From Alphaproteobacteria bacterium (GTDB lineage: Bacteria > Pseudomonadota > Alphaproteobacteria > Micavibrionales > Micavibrionaceae): a DNA stretch of 55,418 nt. Of this stretch, positions 1 to 8,040 are shown in pieces (the stretch's first letter is position 1; each line of letters opens with the position of its first letter). Location of the stretch: positions 1 through 55,418 of the forward strand of contig JABSQP010000015.1 of assembly GCA_013215815.1 (NCBI GenBank). The letters are read 5' to 3'. Below the pieces are notes generated by a model that saw only the letters and a program-made list of their open reading frames with translations, had not been told where the DNA came from and did no database searches. A program made the position numbers and the translations under genes.

Positions 1-662
1 CGCCCCTTTGTGAGAGAGGTCACCTCACCAACTTCCCCCTGCGCAAACACTTCCGGAACGAAGCGACGTTGAAACGCTACAAGTGCATTTTCTTGTTTTT
101 TTGCCCGATAACCAAAATCATGCAGCGCTTGATACACATCAATCGCGCATGCCTTCACCGTATCCTCAACAGACAGGTTTGGCCAAATACCAACCCCCTC
201 CTTCGCAAACGCCTCCCAAGGAAATAGCTCTCCAGGATCTTGCTTACGATCTGGCGCTGCATCTGAATGCGCTATAACATTTTCAGCCTCAAGGCCGTTA
301 CGCTTCATGACATCCAGACAGAGCTCTTTGACCGCTGTTACTTGCTTTTCAGGAAATGGTTCATAGCCAAACTCATGCCCTTTGTTCACAATCTCAATGC
401 CGATTGAGTGACTATTGATGTTGGTTAAATTTGACCAAGCGCCAGCACCAGCATGCCAAGCTCTCTTTTCTTCATCGACATGCTGATAAATTTTTCCCAC
501 CTCATCCACGGTATAATGGCTACTCACTTTTGCATCTGGATCCGTCAGACGCTCCAGCGCAGCCTTCGCACTCTCCATACCCGTATAATGCAGCATAAGG
601 AGAACAGGTACAGCATCGCCGCGATCATCAAAATTTGGAGAAGGTTTTTGAATGATATCCAT
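1..662 (-). CDS. N-acetylmuramoyl-L-alanine amidase (AmpD/AmiD-like), 3' part cut off by window edge
   Basis: The minus-strand frame opens with MDIIQKPSPNFDDRGD and is still open at base 1, so the C terminus is missing. It shows the Amidase_2 pattern: LLMLHYTGM near residue 27 (zinc His), then SSHYTVDEVGKIYQHV, the AWHAGAGAW block, SIGIEIVNKGH, and AHSDAAPDRKQDPGELFPW, which holds the second zinc His and the catalytic Lys/Asp region. Proteins of this family cut the amide bond between MurNAc and the stem peptide during murein turnover or recycling. No signal peptide is visible at this start, which fits a cytoplasmic AmpD-type role in recycling anhydro-muropeptides. The start lies 3 bases after the stop of the upstream transporter gene, so the two are probably co-transcribed. 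The family assignment is firm; the choice between AmpD and AmiD subtypes is inference. Confidence 0.88.
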   Translation of the reverse strand, partial: MDIIQKPSPNFDDRGDAVPVLLMLHYTGMESAKAALERLTDPDAKVSSHYTVDEVGKIYQHVDEEKRAWHAGAGAWSNLTNINSHSIGIEIVNKGHEFGYEPFPEKQVTAVKELCLDVMKRNGLEAENVIAHSDAAPDRKQDPGELFPWEAFAKEGVGIWPNLSVEDTVKACAIDVYQALHDFGYRAKKQENALVAFQRRFVPEVFAQGEVGEVTSLTKG

Positions 663-665
663 GAC

Positions 666-1946
666 CTAAGAAATATCCCTTTCTTTAACCGCGAACAACA
701 TCATAAGACCAACAAGCCAGAACAAAATAATGGTCGCCATCCCTGCCTGCTGTGTGCCAAAAGCTGTCGTCGCTAATCCAAAACATAATGGCCCTAAAAA
801 CGAAATGGATTTCCCTGTAAACGCATAAAACCCATAAGCCTGCGTCACGATCTCAGGAGGCGATAAACGGCTCACCATTGTTCGGCTTGCCGCCTGCACG
901 GGCCCCATAAATATACCAAGCACCATCGCAAGGCCAATAAAGACAAACTTATTTGAAATAAAAAGAATGGCGACACCAACGATAATCAGACCTATCAATG
1001 AAATAATGATTGTTCGCTTTGATCCAGCGGCATCATCCAAGTAAGCAAATCCAAAAGCACCCAGCCCAGCGGTTACATTCAAACCAATGGCAAAGATAAG
1101 AATTTCAGTAAAATCCATACCAAACTGTCCTGCCGCGTAAACACCGCCTAAAGCAAAAAGCGTAATAAGACCGTCACGGTAAATGGCGCTCGATATCAAA
1201 AACATGAAGAGGCTTTTATATTCTTTCACGTGATAGAAACTATTCACGAGCTGCTTCAGGCCATCTCTCAGTGCATTCTTTAGAGGCTCTTCCTCATTAC
1301 CAGCATCTTTGGTAAAGAAAAATAATGGCAACATAAAAACAAAAAACCAAAGAGCAATGAATGGCCCTACAATGCGAATATGTTCATTATGCTCTTGGGA
1401 CAAAGTGATAAACGGTTCCATATCACCGAGCCCAACAAAACCAAACAAGCACACAACCAAAGAAACAAGGCCACCAATATAGCCAAGCCCCCATGCCCAT
1501 CCTGATAAACGCCCCTTCATATCAGAGCGAGCGACATGCGGCAGCATCGCATTATAAAAAACTTGACCAAGCTCTAGCCCTAAGTTGGCAATCGCCACCA
1601 TAATTAGAACAAGCATAATATTTTTAGATCCATCAGGGTTTTCAGAAAACCACAACATGGCGCTTGCAAAAACACAGATCATAGAAAAAAAGAAAATCCA
1701 CTTCTTTCGACTTCCCGCATGATCTGCAACCGCCCCTAAAAACGGCGCAAGAATTGCAATCGCGACCCCAGAGGCTGAAATCGCATAACTCCAAAGTGCG
1801 CTTCCTTCAGTTTCATCACCAACTAGCGCACGTGCAAAATAAACCCCGTAAATAAAGGTAATAATAACCGTTCCAAAAGCGGTATTGGCCCAGTCATAAA
1901 AGCACCAGGAAAAGGCTGATTTTTTAGAAAACTGTGGTGAAACCAT
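666..1946 (-). CDS. MFS transporter, UMF1/Atg22-like
   Basis: A 426-residue polytopic membrane protein with about twelve hydrophobic segments. The N-terminal WCFYDWANTAFGTVIITFIY motif is the signature of the UMF1 family, a branch of the major facilitator superfamily related to the yeast vacuolar effluxer Atg22. The ADHAGSRKKW stretch after the second helix is the MFS loop 2-3 motif. Substrates of bacterial members are mostly unknown; amino acid or small metabolite efflux is suggested by the fungal relative. It sits directly upstream of the amidase gene with a 3-base gap, which makes a link with export or uptake of cell-wall degradation products possible but unproven. The start ATG at 1946 is followed immediately by MVSPQFSKKS, a typical short cytoplasmic N terminus. 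Confidence 0.88.
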   Translation of the reverse strand: MVSPQFSKKSAFSWCFYDWANTAFGTVIITFIYGVYFARALVGDETEGSALWSYAISASGVAIAILAPFLGAVADHAGSRKKWIFFFSMICVFASAMLWFSENPDGSKNIMLVLIMVAIANLGLELGQVFYNAMLPHVARSDMKGRLSGWAWGLGYIGGLVSLVVCLFGFVGLGDMEPFITLSQEHNEHIRIVGPFIALWFFVFMLPLFFFTKDAGNEEEPLKNALRDGLKQLVNSFYHVKEYKSLFMFLISSAIYRDGLITLFALGGVYAAGQFGMDFTEILIFAIGLNVTAGLGAFGFAYLDDAAGSKRTIIISLIGLIIVGVAILFISNKFVFIGLAMVLGIFMGPVQAASRTMVSRLSPPEIVTQAYGFYAFTGKSISFLGPLCFGLATTAFGTQQAGMATIILFWLVGLMMLFAVKERDIS

Positions 1947-2084
1947 ACTTTAAGCTCAAAAATTAATTGACATAACTTTTTAAAAAGGTTAACAATTCGT
2001 TAATTCAAATAATAACGATTCTAATCCTAGCGGATTTGAGAAAGGAAAACAGGCCGTAAAAGGCTCTAAGGAAGGTTTCAACCC

Positions 2085-2663
2085 ATGAAAAATGTGACAA
2101 AAGCGCTTATCGACAAAAAATTCATTACTTTTGCTGTGATGATCACAGCTCTTGTTGGTATTGTTATGCAATCACACGCGAAACCTGCAACAGACGGCAT
2201 CCTTCTCATTACAGAGAAAAATCAGACAATGTCTAAGCTCCTTGAAAATCGTGGCGCCATGCAAGATACAATTACGTTCCTTCACGAGCACATTAGTGAA
2301 ACAGCGGTTTTTGACATGAGCATGAGCAACGAAACCATGCCTGAGGGCGCGCCACAACAAAGCATCCAAATGAGCAAGGCTGACTACATCAACAGCTTTA
2401 TACAGGGCACACATTTTGTTGATGATTATAAAGTATCCATTAAAACGGTTGATGTTCAGGTCTCAAACGACCCAACAATTGCCATATCAAAAGAAGTTAT
2501 GACGGAAGAAGGTGTAAGCCTAAACCCATATAACCTCCGCGAAGAAGGTAAGCCTTTTGTCAGCACAACAAATTGCACAACAACACATAAAATCGATGGT
2601 GACAAAGCGATTGCGGTGAAAGCAGAATGTCATACAAATACCAGCTTTTTAACCGGCGTTTAA
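2085..2663 (+). CDS. Secreted protein of unknown function, paralogue of the next gene
   Basis: A 192-residue protein whose N terminus has a basic start (MKNVTKALIDKK), a hydrophobic core and a plausible cleavage after QSHA, so it should be exported to the periplasm. I do not recognise a named family. The mature part has an alpha region (RGAMQDTITFLHEHISETAVFDM) followed by alternating hydrophobic strands and a C-terminal pair of cysteines in CTTTHKIDGD...KAECHTNT. The following gene shares this layout and the Cys-x-HTNT/CNTNT ending, which suggests a tandem duplication and a possible disulfide. The overall pattern is compatible with an NTF2/SnoaL-like fold, but that is a guess. The gene is divergent from the MFS transporter, with a 138-base AT-rich region between them. 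Confidence 0.75.
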   Translation: MKNVTKALIDKKFITFAVMITALVGIVMQSHAKPATDGILLITEKNQTMSKLLENRGAMQDTITFLHEHISETAVFDMSMSNETMPEGAPQQSIQMSKADYINSFIQGTHFVDDYKVSIKTVDVQVSNDPTIAISKEVMTEEGVSLNPYNLREEGKPFVSTTNCTTTHKIDGDKAIAVKAECHTNTSFLTGV

Positions 2664-2810
2664 ACGCTATAGTTGCATAAAAACAACAATCCACAATCTC
2701 CTTTAGAAAAATTGTGACCCTTTACTTTTTCGTAATCTTTTTACGGTTAAATCTATAGTGAAGGGGCTTAATAGTCACAAGTTTTACATTTCTAAACAAA
2801 GGAGAAATTA

Positions 2811-3416
2811 ATGAAAAAGCTTTCATTACTATGCGGTCTTGCTGTGCTTGCACTATCTGCGCCAGCTCAAGCAAATGATCGATTACACGTGGGCGAAGTA
2901 CATAATTTTGTAGCAAACCTAAACGTTGCTGTTAACAATACTGACTGGTCTGAAGGACGCAATTCTTTAGATCGCATGATTGCATCTAACGCAACATTTG
3001 AAGATAACATCAATGCTTATAATGGCCGTTATCTGGTTCACAATCCTTATTATTATAATACGTATGGTTATCGCTATCCGTATGCATACAACAACTACTA
3101 CGCTAAAACAGGTTTCCGCGCCCTAAACAAATGGGATCAGATCTCTGTTCTTGAAACAAAAAAGCGTACTATTCCTGGTTACAAGGGCAATTTCGAGCTA
3201 GGCGCTCTAACAATTGCACCACTGGGTAACACAGCTGTAGTTGATGTTGACTATAAAGAGCATAGCCTGGCATACACGCCAACGCTTACGCCTTATTACT
3301 ATAATCATGTTGCTTTAAATGGTCATTCAAAGTGTAAAATGCATTTGGCTAAACAGAATGACACTGTCTACATGACACGCATGTACTGTAATACAAATAC
3401 AAATCTACCTCTCTAA
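2811..3416 (+). CDS. Secreted Tyr/Asn-rich protein of unknown function
   Basis: A 201-residue protein with a clear signal peptide (MKKLSLLCGLAVLALSAPAQA, cleavage after AQA) and a strong ribosome-binding site AAAGGAGAAA just before the ATG. Residues 65-100 are unusually rich in Tyr and Asn (NPYYYNTYGYRYPYAYNNYY), and a second short Tyr run is at PTLTPYYYNH. The C terminus has a pair of cysteines (HSKCKMHLAK and RMYCNTNT) that aligns with the end of the preceding protein. No family was recognised. A strong terminator follows the stop codon, so this gene ends its own transcript. The good ribosome-binding site and signal sequence suggest an abundant envelope or secreted protein; a role in surface or matrix structure is speculation. 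Confidence 0.8.
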   Translation: MKKLSLLCGLAVLALSAPAQANDRLHVGEVHNFVANLNVAVNNTDWSEGRNSLDRMIASNATFEDNINAYNGRYLVHNPYYYNTYGYRYPYAYNNYYAKTGFRALNKWDQISVLETKKRTIPGYKGNFELGALTIAPLGNTAVVDVDYKEHSLAYTPTLTPYYYNHVALNGHSKCKMHLAKQNDTVYMTRMYCNTNTNLPL

Positions 3417-3441
3417 GAGAGGCAACCTCATAACACTATAC

Positions 3442-3469
3442 AAAGAGGGCTTTTTAGCCCTCTTTTTTT
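3442..3469 (+). terminator. Intrinsic terminator after the Tyr-rich secreted protein gene
   Basis: AGAGGGC at 3444-3450 pairs with GCCCTCT at 3457-3463 around a six-base loop, and a run of T follows. This is a textbook Rho-independent terminator for the upstream plus-strand gene. Confidence 0.9.
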
Positions 3470-3503
3470 GTATCTTTTTTGTGTTCTGCTACGAATAAAG
3501 AGT

Positions 3504-4133
3504 ATGAAGTATTTTCTGTTATTATTATTCGTCCTTATCACGGCTAGTGTCTTCATATTGGCACGCCCTTCAACCCCATGGAGCATGGAAGTGAGCGATA
3601 CAATACAAAACACAAAACCGAGTAATGCCTCTGTCGCAACTTTTGCAGGTGGTTGTTTTTGGTGTATCGAAAGCGAATTTAGAGCCCTAGAGGGCGTTTT
3701 ATTCACCCTTGTAGGCTATGAGGGAGGGGAAACACAAAACCCGACATATCAGGACATCACGACAGGAAAGACAGGACACGCCGAAGCGATTGAAGTTTAC
3801 TATAATCCAGATCAAATAACTTACCGCGAGCTGACAGATTTCTTCTTGCGTAAAGCCCACGACCCCACGCAAAAAAACCGTCAAGGTGTTGATGTTGGTA
3901 CACAGTATCGTTCAGCGATCTTTTATCATGACGAAACACAAAAATCTGAAGCAGAAGCTGCAATTAAGGCCGCTACAGACGAAAAAGTCTGGAAAAAACC
4001 TATTGTTACAGAGCTTTCCCCTAAATCCACGTTCTGGATCGGTGAAGAGTACCATCAGCAATATTATGAGAAATACGAAGATCTGAATGGTCGCCCTCAT
4101 ATCCGCGTTTTGTTTAAGCAAAAAAACAAATAA
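3504..4133 (+). CDS. msrA: Peptide-methionine (S)-S-oxide reductase, membrane-anchored or periplasmic
   Basis: MsrA reduces the S-diastereomer of methionine sulfoxide in oxidised proteins. The catalytic motif GGCFWCIE is present with Cys51 and Cys54, followed by EGVLFTLVGYEGG, GHAEAIEVYYNP and the conserved DVGTQYRSAIFY and EEYHQQYY blocks. The chosen ATG gives MKYFLLLLFVLITASVFILA, a hydrophobic export or anchor segment, so the enzyme probably works in the periplasm; a longer frame to 3468 overlaps the upstream terminator and is unlikely. There is no cysteine near the C terminus, so recycling must use Cys54 or an external partner instead of the C-terminal resolving cysteines of the E. coli enzyme. 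No msrB is adjacent. Confidence 0.95.
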   Translation: MKYFLLLLFVLITASVFILARPSTPWSMEVSDTIQNTKPSNASVATFAGGCFWCIESEFRALEGVLFTLVGYEGGETQNPTYQDITTGKTGHAEAIEVYYNPDQITYRELTDFFLRKAHDPTQKNRQGVDVGTQYRSAIFYHDETQKSEAEAAIKAATDEKVWKKPIVTELSPKSTFWIGEEYHQQYYEKYEDLNGRPHIRVLFKQKNK

Positions 4134-4178
4134 AAAGAGCTTTATCGACCTAATCCGATGCGGTAAAAGAATGGCATT

Positions 4179-5177
4179 ATGAATACAGAACTTCACTATA
4201 CAGACGCTGTTGCCAAAGAAACTGCTCCTATATTTGATCTTTTGAAAGATCAATATGACGCAGATTACTGGGAAACTATAGCCCCCTACATTTCTGAGAT
4301 TAATCGTCTCAAGAAAGAGAAAAATGCAGTTGTGCTCGCGCATAACTACATGACGCCAGATATTTTCCATGGTGTTGCAGATATTGTTGGCGACTCACTT
4401 GCGCTTGCACGTGAAGCAGCAAAGACTGATGCTGATATTATTATTCAGTGTGGTGTGCACTTCATGGCAGAAACATCCAAGATGCTCTGTATGGATAAGA
4501 AGGTGATTATTCCCGATATGGATGCAGGGTGTTCTTTGGCTGAATCTATCACAGCAGAAGATGTAAAACTCCTTCGTGAAAAACACCCAGGCGTGCCAAT
4601 TGTAACATACGTCAACACCAGCGCAGAGGTAAAAGCCGAAAGCGATTACTGCTGTACATCTGGTAATGCTGTACAAATTGTAAATGCCCTAGATAGTGAT
4701 ACTGTCCTCATGATCCCAGATCAATACTTGGCACAGTACACACAAGGCCATACGGATAAGAAAATCCTGACATGGCAAGGAAGCTGCGAAGTTCACGAAC
4801 GCTTTACGGCCGATGACATTATTCAATTCCGCGAGCGCTATGAAGGTGTTCAAGTCATTGCCCACCCTGAGTGCCCGCCAGAAGTATTGGCGGAAGCGGA
4901 TTTCGCGGGATCAACACAACAAATGATCGACTTCGTTGAAAATGAAAAACCAGCGCGTGTTGTCCTTGTTACAGAATGCTCTATGAGCGATAACATTGCC
5001 GCAGCGCATCCTGAGATGGAACTTGTGCGGCCATGCCAAATGTGTCCGCACATGAAAAAAATCACGCTCCCAAAAATTCTAGAGGCTCTTCAAACTGAAA
5101 AACCAGAAGTCATCATCGATCCAGAATTAGCAGAGCGCGCGGTTATTCCAGTCAATAAAATGTTAGAGCTGAGCTAA
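4179..5177 (+). CDS. nadA: Quinolinate synthase
   Basis: NadA condenses iminoaspartate with dihydroxyacetone phosphate to quinolinate in de novo NAD synthesis. At 332 residues it has the family's blocks: VVLAHNYM, GDSLALAREAA, IIQCGVHFMAE, PDMDAGCSLAESI, VTYVNTSAEVKAESDYCCTS and a C-terminal RPCQMCPHMKKITL. The cysteines in QCGVHF, DYCCTS and the CQMC block supply the three ligands of the [4Fe-4S] cluster. The stop codon is 2 bases before the nadC start, so nadA-nadC form an operon. The usual partner nadB (L-aspartate oxidase) is not next to it, so iminoaspartate must come from an enzyme encoded elsewhere, such as an aspartate dehydrogenase or a distant nadB. Confidence 0.97.
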   Translation: MNTELHYTDAVAKETAPIFDLLKDQYDADYWETIAPYISEINRLKKEKNAVVLAHNYMTPDIFHGVADIVGDSLALAREAAKTDADIIIQCGVHFMAETSKMLCMDKKVIIPDMDAGCSLAESITAEDVKLLREKHPGVPIVTYVNTSAEVKAESDYCCTSGNAVQIVNALDSDTVLMIPDQYLAQYTQGHTDKKILTWQGSCEVHERFTADDIIQFRERYEGVQVIAHPECPPEVLAEADFAGSTQQMIDFVENEKPARVVLVTECSMSDNIAAAHPEMELVRPCQMCPHMKKITLPKILEALQTEKPEVIIDPELAERAVIPVNKMLELS

Positions 5178-5179
5178 GC

Positions 5180-6037
5180 ATGAAAATCACACAAGATATA
5201 AAAGATCTTGTTGAAATAGCTATTCGTGAAGATTTAGGTCAGAGCGAAACCAATAAAACTGATTTTATTGGTGACATTACAACGCAATCAACCACTAAAG
5301 AAAATGAAACTATAACCGCAAGTATGGTTGCGCGTGAAGATGGGGTTACATGCGGCACAGCCGTAGCAAACTACGTATTCAATCGCATTGCACCAAATTC
5401 AAAAGTTCAGGTCCACCTCCATGATGGAAATAACGTTCAAAGCGGTGAAAAAATTTTAAGCGTTACTGGTAAAGCGCAAGAGATACTACAAAGTGAACGA
5501 ATTGCTTTGAACTTCGTTACACATTTAAGTGGTATCGCAACAGAAACAGCGCGTTACGCCGAAGCAGTCAAACATACAAAAGCAAAAATCTTGGATACGC
5601 GTAAAACACTTCCTGGTTGGCGTTCCTTACAAAAACACGCAGTCAAAATGGGCGGCGGTGAAAATCACCGCATGGGCTTATACGACATGGTTCTTATTAA
5701 GGATAATCACATAGCCGCAGCAGGCAGTGTAACTGAAGCATTGAACCGCGCCAAAGCAGCTAACCCCAATGTTAAAATTGAAATTGAAGTTGATACACTA
5801 GAACAACTGCAAAACGTACTAGATCACGGAACGGCTGATATCGTTCTGCTAGACAACTTACGCGGAGAAGCCCTTACGCAAGCTGTTCAAATGTGCGCGG
5901 GGAAAATAAGCACGGAAGCTTCAGGCGGCATCACAATGGAAAATATTGTTCAAGTCGCAGAAAAAGGCGTCGACTATATTTCAATCGGCGCCCTTACACA
6001 TAGTGTTAAAGTTTTTGATGTCGGCTTGGATGCCTAA
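5180..6037 (+). CDS. nadC: Nicotinate-nucleotide pyrophosphorylase (quinolinate phosphoribosyltransferase)
   Basis: NadC converts quinolinate and PRPP to nicotinate mononucleotide, the step after NadA. The 285-residue sequence carries the family's signatures: IREDLGQSETN, the GD(I)TT block, SERIALNFVTHLSGIATET, KILDTRKTLPGWRSLQKHAV, GGGENHRMGLYDMVLIKDNH (PRPP and quinolinate binding), IEIEVDTLEQ, and the ASGGIT and YISIGALTHS ends. The N terminus has a short insertion (GQSETNKTDFIGDITTQ) compared with many homologues. It starts two bases after the nadA stop and ends three bases from the convergent DUF1761 gene, so no room remains for a long 3' untranslated region. Confidence 0.97.
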   Translation: MKITQDIKDLVEIAIREDLGQSETNKTDFIGDITTQSTTKENETITASMVAREDGVTCGTAVANYVFNRIAPNSKVQVHLHDGNNVQSGEKILSVTGKAQEILQSERIALNFVTHLSGIATETARYAEAVKHTKAKILDTRKTLPGWRSLQKHAVKMGGGENHRMGLYDMVLIKDNHIAAAGSVTEALNRAKAANPNVKIEIEVDTLEQLQNVLDHGTADIVLLDNLRGEALTQAVQMCAGKISTEASGGITMENIVQVAEKGVDYISIGALTHSVKVFDVGLDA

Positions 6038-6040
6038 TAT

Positions 6041-6460
6041 TTAGATTGCACCCATTTGCAAAAACGCAATGTGTACACCCGCAAAAACATAGTAACCACC
6101 TAGTTGATACGACGTATCAATAGCAACAGCTTCAAAAGGATATTCTGTGTAAAGCGATCCCATCAAAGCAGGCGGCATTGCAAACGCAACCCAAAGCAAA
6201 CAAGACAGTGCGAAATAGCCAGATGCTGTATCGATTTCCAAAAAGCTTGCTAGAAACGCATAAAAACAAGCTGCTAAGAGCCAAAGAAAAAGAGATGCGA
6301 CGAAAGGTAAAGCTGATTGAGCTACATCTTTCTTTTTAGCGCCGCGAACTTCCATCCATCTATCGCCCATAACTTTTGGGTGATACCAGATGACACCAAG
6401 GATAAAAGCAAAGATGCCAGAAAGTAAAAACGCACCAAAATGAATATCTAAATCAATCAT
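6041..6460 (-). CDS. DUF1761-family membrane protein
   Basis: A 139-residue protein with four hydrophobic segments. The N-terminal GIFAFILGVIWYHPKVMGDRW is the typical DUF1761 opening, and the end, with a Tyr-rich QLGGYYVFAGVHIAF segment, fits the same family. The function of DUF1761 is unknown. It lies convergent to nadC and upstream of nothing on its own strand except an intergenic gap, since sdhB stops 42 bases before its start; it may be the last gene of the sdhB transcript. No signal peptide beyond the first membrane segment. Confidence 0.8.
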   Translation of the reverse strand: MIDLDIHFGAFLLSGIFAFILGVIWYHPKVMGDRWMEVRGAKKKDVAQSALPFVASLFLWLLAACFYAFLASFLEIDTASGYFALSCLLWVAFAMPPALMGSLYTEYPFEAVAIDTSYQLGGYYVFAGVHIAFLQMGAI

Positions 6461-6502
6461 AAAACAATCCCCTTCGAAAAAACTTCCGAATCAGATTCTA
6501 CC

Positions 6503-7297
6503 CTAAGAATGGCGTTCTACCATCAACTTTTTGATTTCAGACACAGATTTGGCTGGATTTAGATCTTTTGGGCACGCATTTGTACAATTCATAATTGTAT
6601 GGCAACGATAAAGCTTAAAGGGATCTTCTAGTTGATCTAAACGCTCACCTGTCGCCTCATCGCGACTATCAGTGATCCAGCGCCATGCGTTAAGTAAAAT
6701 AGCTGGCCCCATGAATTTATCAGGATTCCACCAATAAGACGGACAAGATGTAGAGCAACAAAAACACAAAATACATCCCGCTGGCCCCTTCCCATCAGCG
6801 CCATTAAGCTTTTCTGCATCTTCAGGGCTCTGTAAACGCTCTTTTGTTGGCTCAGGGCTATCCGTTTTCATCCACGGCTCGATAGAATTATACTGTGCAT
6901 AGGCATGATTCAAATCAGGCACCAAATCTTTTACAACAGGCATGTGAGGAAGTGGCGTAATTTTTACATCGCTCTTCACCTCGTTGATCGGCTTTAAGCA
7001 AGCAAGCGTATTACGCCCATCTATGTTCATTGCACAAGATCCGCAAATTCCTTCACGACAAGAACGACGGAATGTTAACGTGCTATCGACATTATCCTTA
7101 ATATGAATAAGCGCATCCAAAACCATTGGGCCACATTCATCCAGATTGATTTCATACTCATCTAAGCGAGGATTAGAGTCATCATCCGGATCCCAGCGAT
7201 ACACTTTAAAAGTTTTCGTATTTGTCGCACCTTCAGCTGCGGCAAACTTTTCGCCTTTTTTGACCTTTGAATTTTTTGGTAGCGTAAATTGTGCCAT
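6503..7297 (-). CDS. sdhB: Succinate dehydrogenase iron-sulfur subunit
   Basis: SdhB passes electrons from the flavoprotein to quinone in complex II of the TCA cycle. The 264-residue protein has the plant-type [2Fe-2S] motif CREGICGSC with a later Cys in NTLACLKP, and two C-terminal Cys clusters, [12 protein letters not shown] and [17 protein letters not shown], for the [4Fe-4S] and [3Fe-4S] centres. It ends in [12 protein letters not shown], a normal end for alphaproteobacterial SdhB. In most relatives it follows sdhA directly; here two genes and two terminators separate them, and a promoter is predicted at 7350-7378. It should therefore be transcribed separately from sdhCDA. Confidence 0.97.
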   Translation of the reverse strand: MAQFTLPKNSKVKKGEKFAAAEGATNTKTFKVYRWDPDDDSNPRLDEYEINLDECGPMVLDALIHIKDNVDSTLTFRRSCREGICGSCAMNIDGRNTLACLKPINEVKSDVKITPLPHMPVVKDLVPDLNHAYAQYNSIEPWMKTDSPEPTKERLQSPEDAEKLNGADGKGPAGCILCFCCSTSCPSYWWNPDKFMGPAILLNAWRWITDSRDEATGERLDQLEDPFKLYRCHTIMNCTNACPKDLNPAKSVSEIKKLMVERHS

Positions 7298-7349
7298 CGC
7301 GCTCGAATACCCTCTTCTATAATACCTTTTGGGCGTTAAATTCGCCTCT

Positions 7350-7378
7350 AAGATAAACTGTTATAGCTGCGGTGTGAA
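7350..7378 (-). promoter_or_regulatory. Predicted sigma70-type promoter of sdhB
   Basis: Read on the minus strand: TTCACA (five of six matches to the -35 consensus), a 17-base spacer and TATCTT (four of six matches to the -10). It lies between the upstream terminator at 7391-7433 and the sdhB start at 7297, which is where an independent promoter would be needed. Prediction by eye only. Confidence 0.5.
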
Positions 7379-7390
7379 GAGAATAAAGGC

Positions 7391-7433
7391 ACAAAAAGAG
7401 GGGGAGTCTCACAAAATCGAGGCTCTCCCTCTT
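7391..7433 (-). terminator. Intrinsic terminator between the small unknown gene and sdhB
   Basis: A 15-base-pair stem (7396-7410 with 7419-7433, two G-T pairs) around an eight-base loop. On the minus strand it is followed by TTTTTG, so it would end transcripts coming from the 7546-7875 gene. The other strand has no T run after the stem. Confidence 0.8.
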
Positions 7434-7545
7434 CTTACAGTATGTCGATATCGAACTTGCCTCTTTCCGGCTACGTATAAGCCTATGGCTTATCTACATT
7501 GTGTGCCAATTTCGGCATACTCTGGGCGCTACTCATATCCGGTTA

Positions 7546-7875
7546 TCAATTAAGCGTGCGGTTGTAACCGTCCGAGCGCGCTCCGTTAAACATCTGCAGA
7601 TACTGATCCAAAACCCATGGATATTTTTGTAACAGCCAAGGGCTCCTTTCTAACATCCGTAGAAGGTGGTTTGGCGATAGCTCGATAAGACGTGCTTCAG
7701 AAATATCGTCTTCGGGGCTACCATTAACCTGACAAAATGCTTGAAACATACCATCAGGCAATTCCCAAGACCCCACCGTGGCTTGGGAGCCTTTCCCTCC
7801 TATACCGGCTGCTCTTGCTCTCGCTAAGTTAGCTGCCGCATCAGCACTGTGCGAGAACCCATATGCGATATGCAT
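7546..7875 (-). CDS. Small hypothetical protein inside the split sdh region
   Basis: A 109-residue soluble protein starting MHIAYGFSHSADAAANLARARAAG. The start was chosen because GGGAGGA lies five bases before this ATG; an upstream in-frame ATG has no such site. I recognise no family. It has an Ala/Gly-rich N-terminal third, a middle with WELPDGMFQAFCQVNG and a helical C-terminal half (SPNHLLRMLERSPWLLQKYPWVLDQYLQMF) of amphipathic character. It has terminators both before and after it, so it is probably a single-gene unit inserted between sdhA-tautomerase and sdhB. The strong ribosome-binding site supports real translation. Expression must start in the 140-base gap upstream. Confidence 0.7.
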   Translation of the reverse strand: MHIAYGFSHSADAAANLARARAAGIGGKGSQATVGSWELPDGMFQAFCQVNGSPEDDISEARLIELSPNHLLRMLERSPWLLQKYPWVLDQYLQMFNGARSDGYNRTLN

Positions 7876-7944
7876 AAGATCCTCCCTTCTTCGCCACAAG
7901 GACGAGTTCAGTACTTACATAGGATTAGGTTGAGCCTAGCAAAC

Positions 7945-7975
7945 AAAAAAACAGGCGTCAAAACACCTGTTTTTA
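7945..7975 (-). terminator. Intrinsic terminator after the sdhCDA-tautomerase unit
   Basis: On the minus strand AAAAACAGGTGT pairs with ACGCCTGTTTTT (one G-T pair) around a four-base loop, and the downstream arm runs into a T tract. It ends the transcript of the tautomerase gene, whose stop is at 8041. The symmetrical arms may also work on the plus strand. Confidence 0.85.
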
Positions 7976-8040
7976 GCAATCATATCAGACTGTTACATTT
8001 GTTAAGATTTTAATACCTGCGTTTTTTCAAACGACTCGCG

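Noticed and set aside
3912-4370. A 152-codon frame antisense to msrA and nadA
   Set aside because: It runs across two well-supported genes and their gap; the Phe/Ile/Cys-rich product is typical of antisense frames.
7329-7553. A 74-codon plus-strand frame in the gap upstream of sdhB
   Set aside because: It spans the predicted sdhB promoter and a strong terminator stem on the other strand, has no ribosome-binding site and no protein-like pattern.
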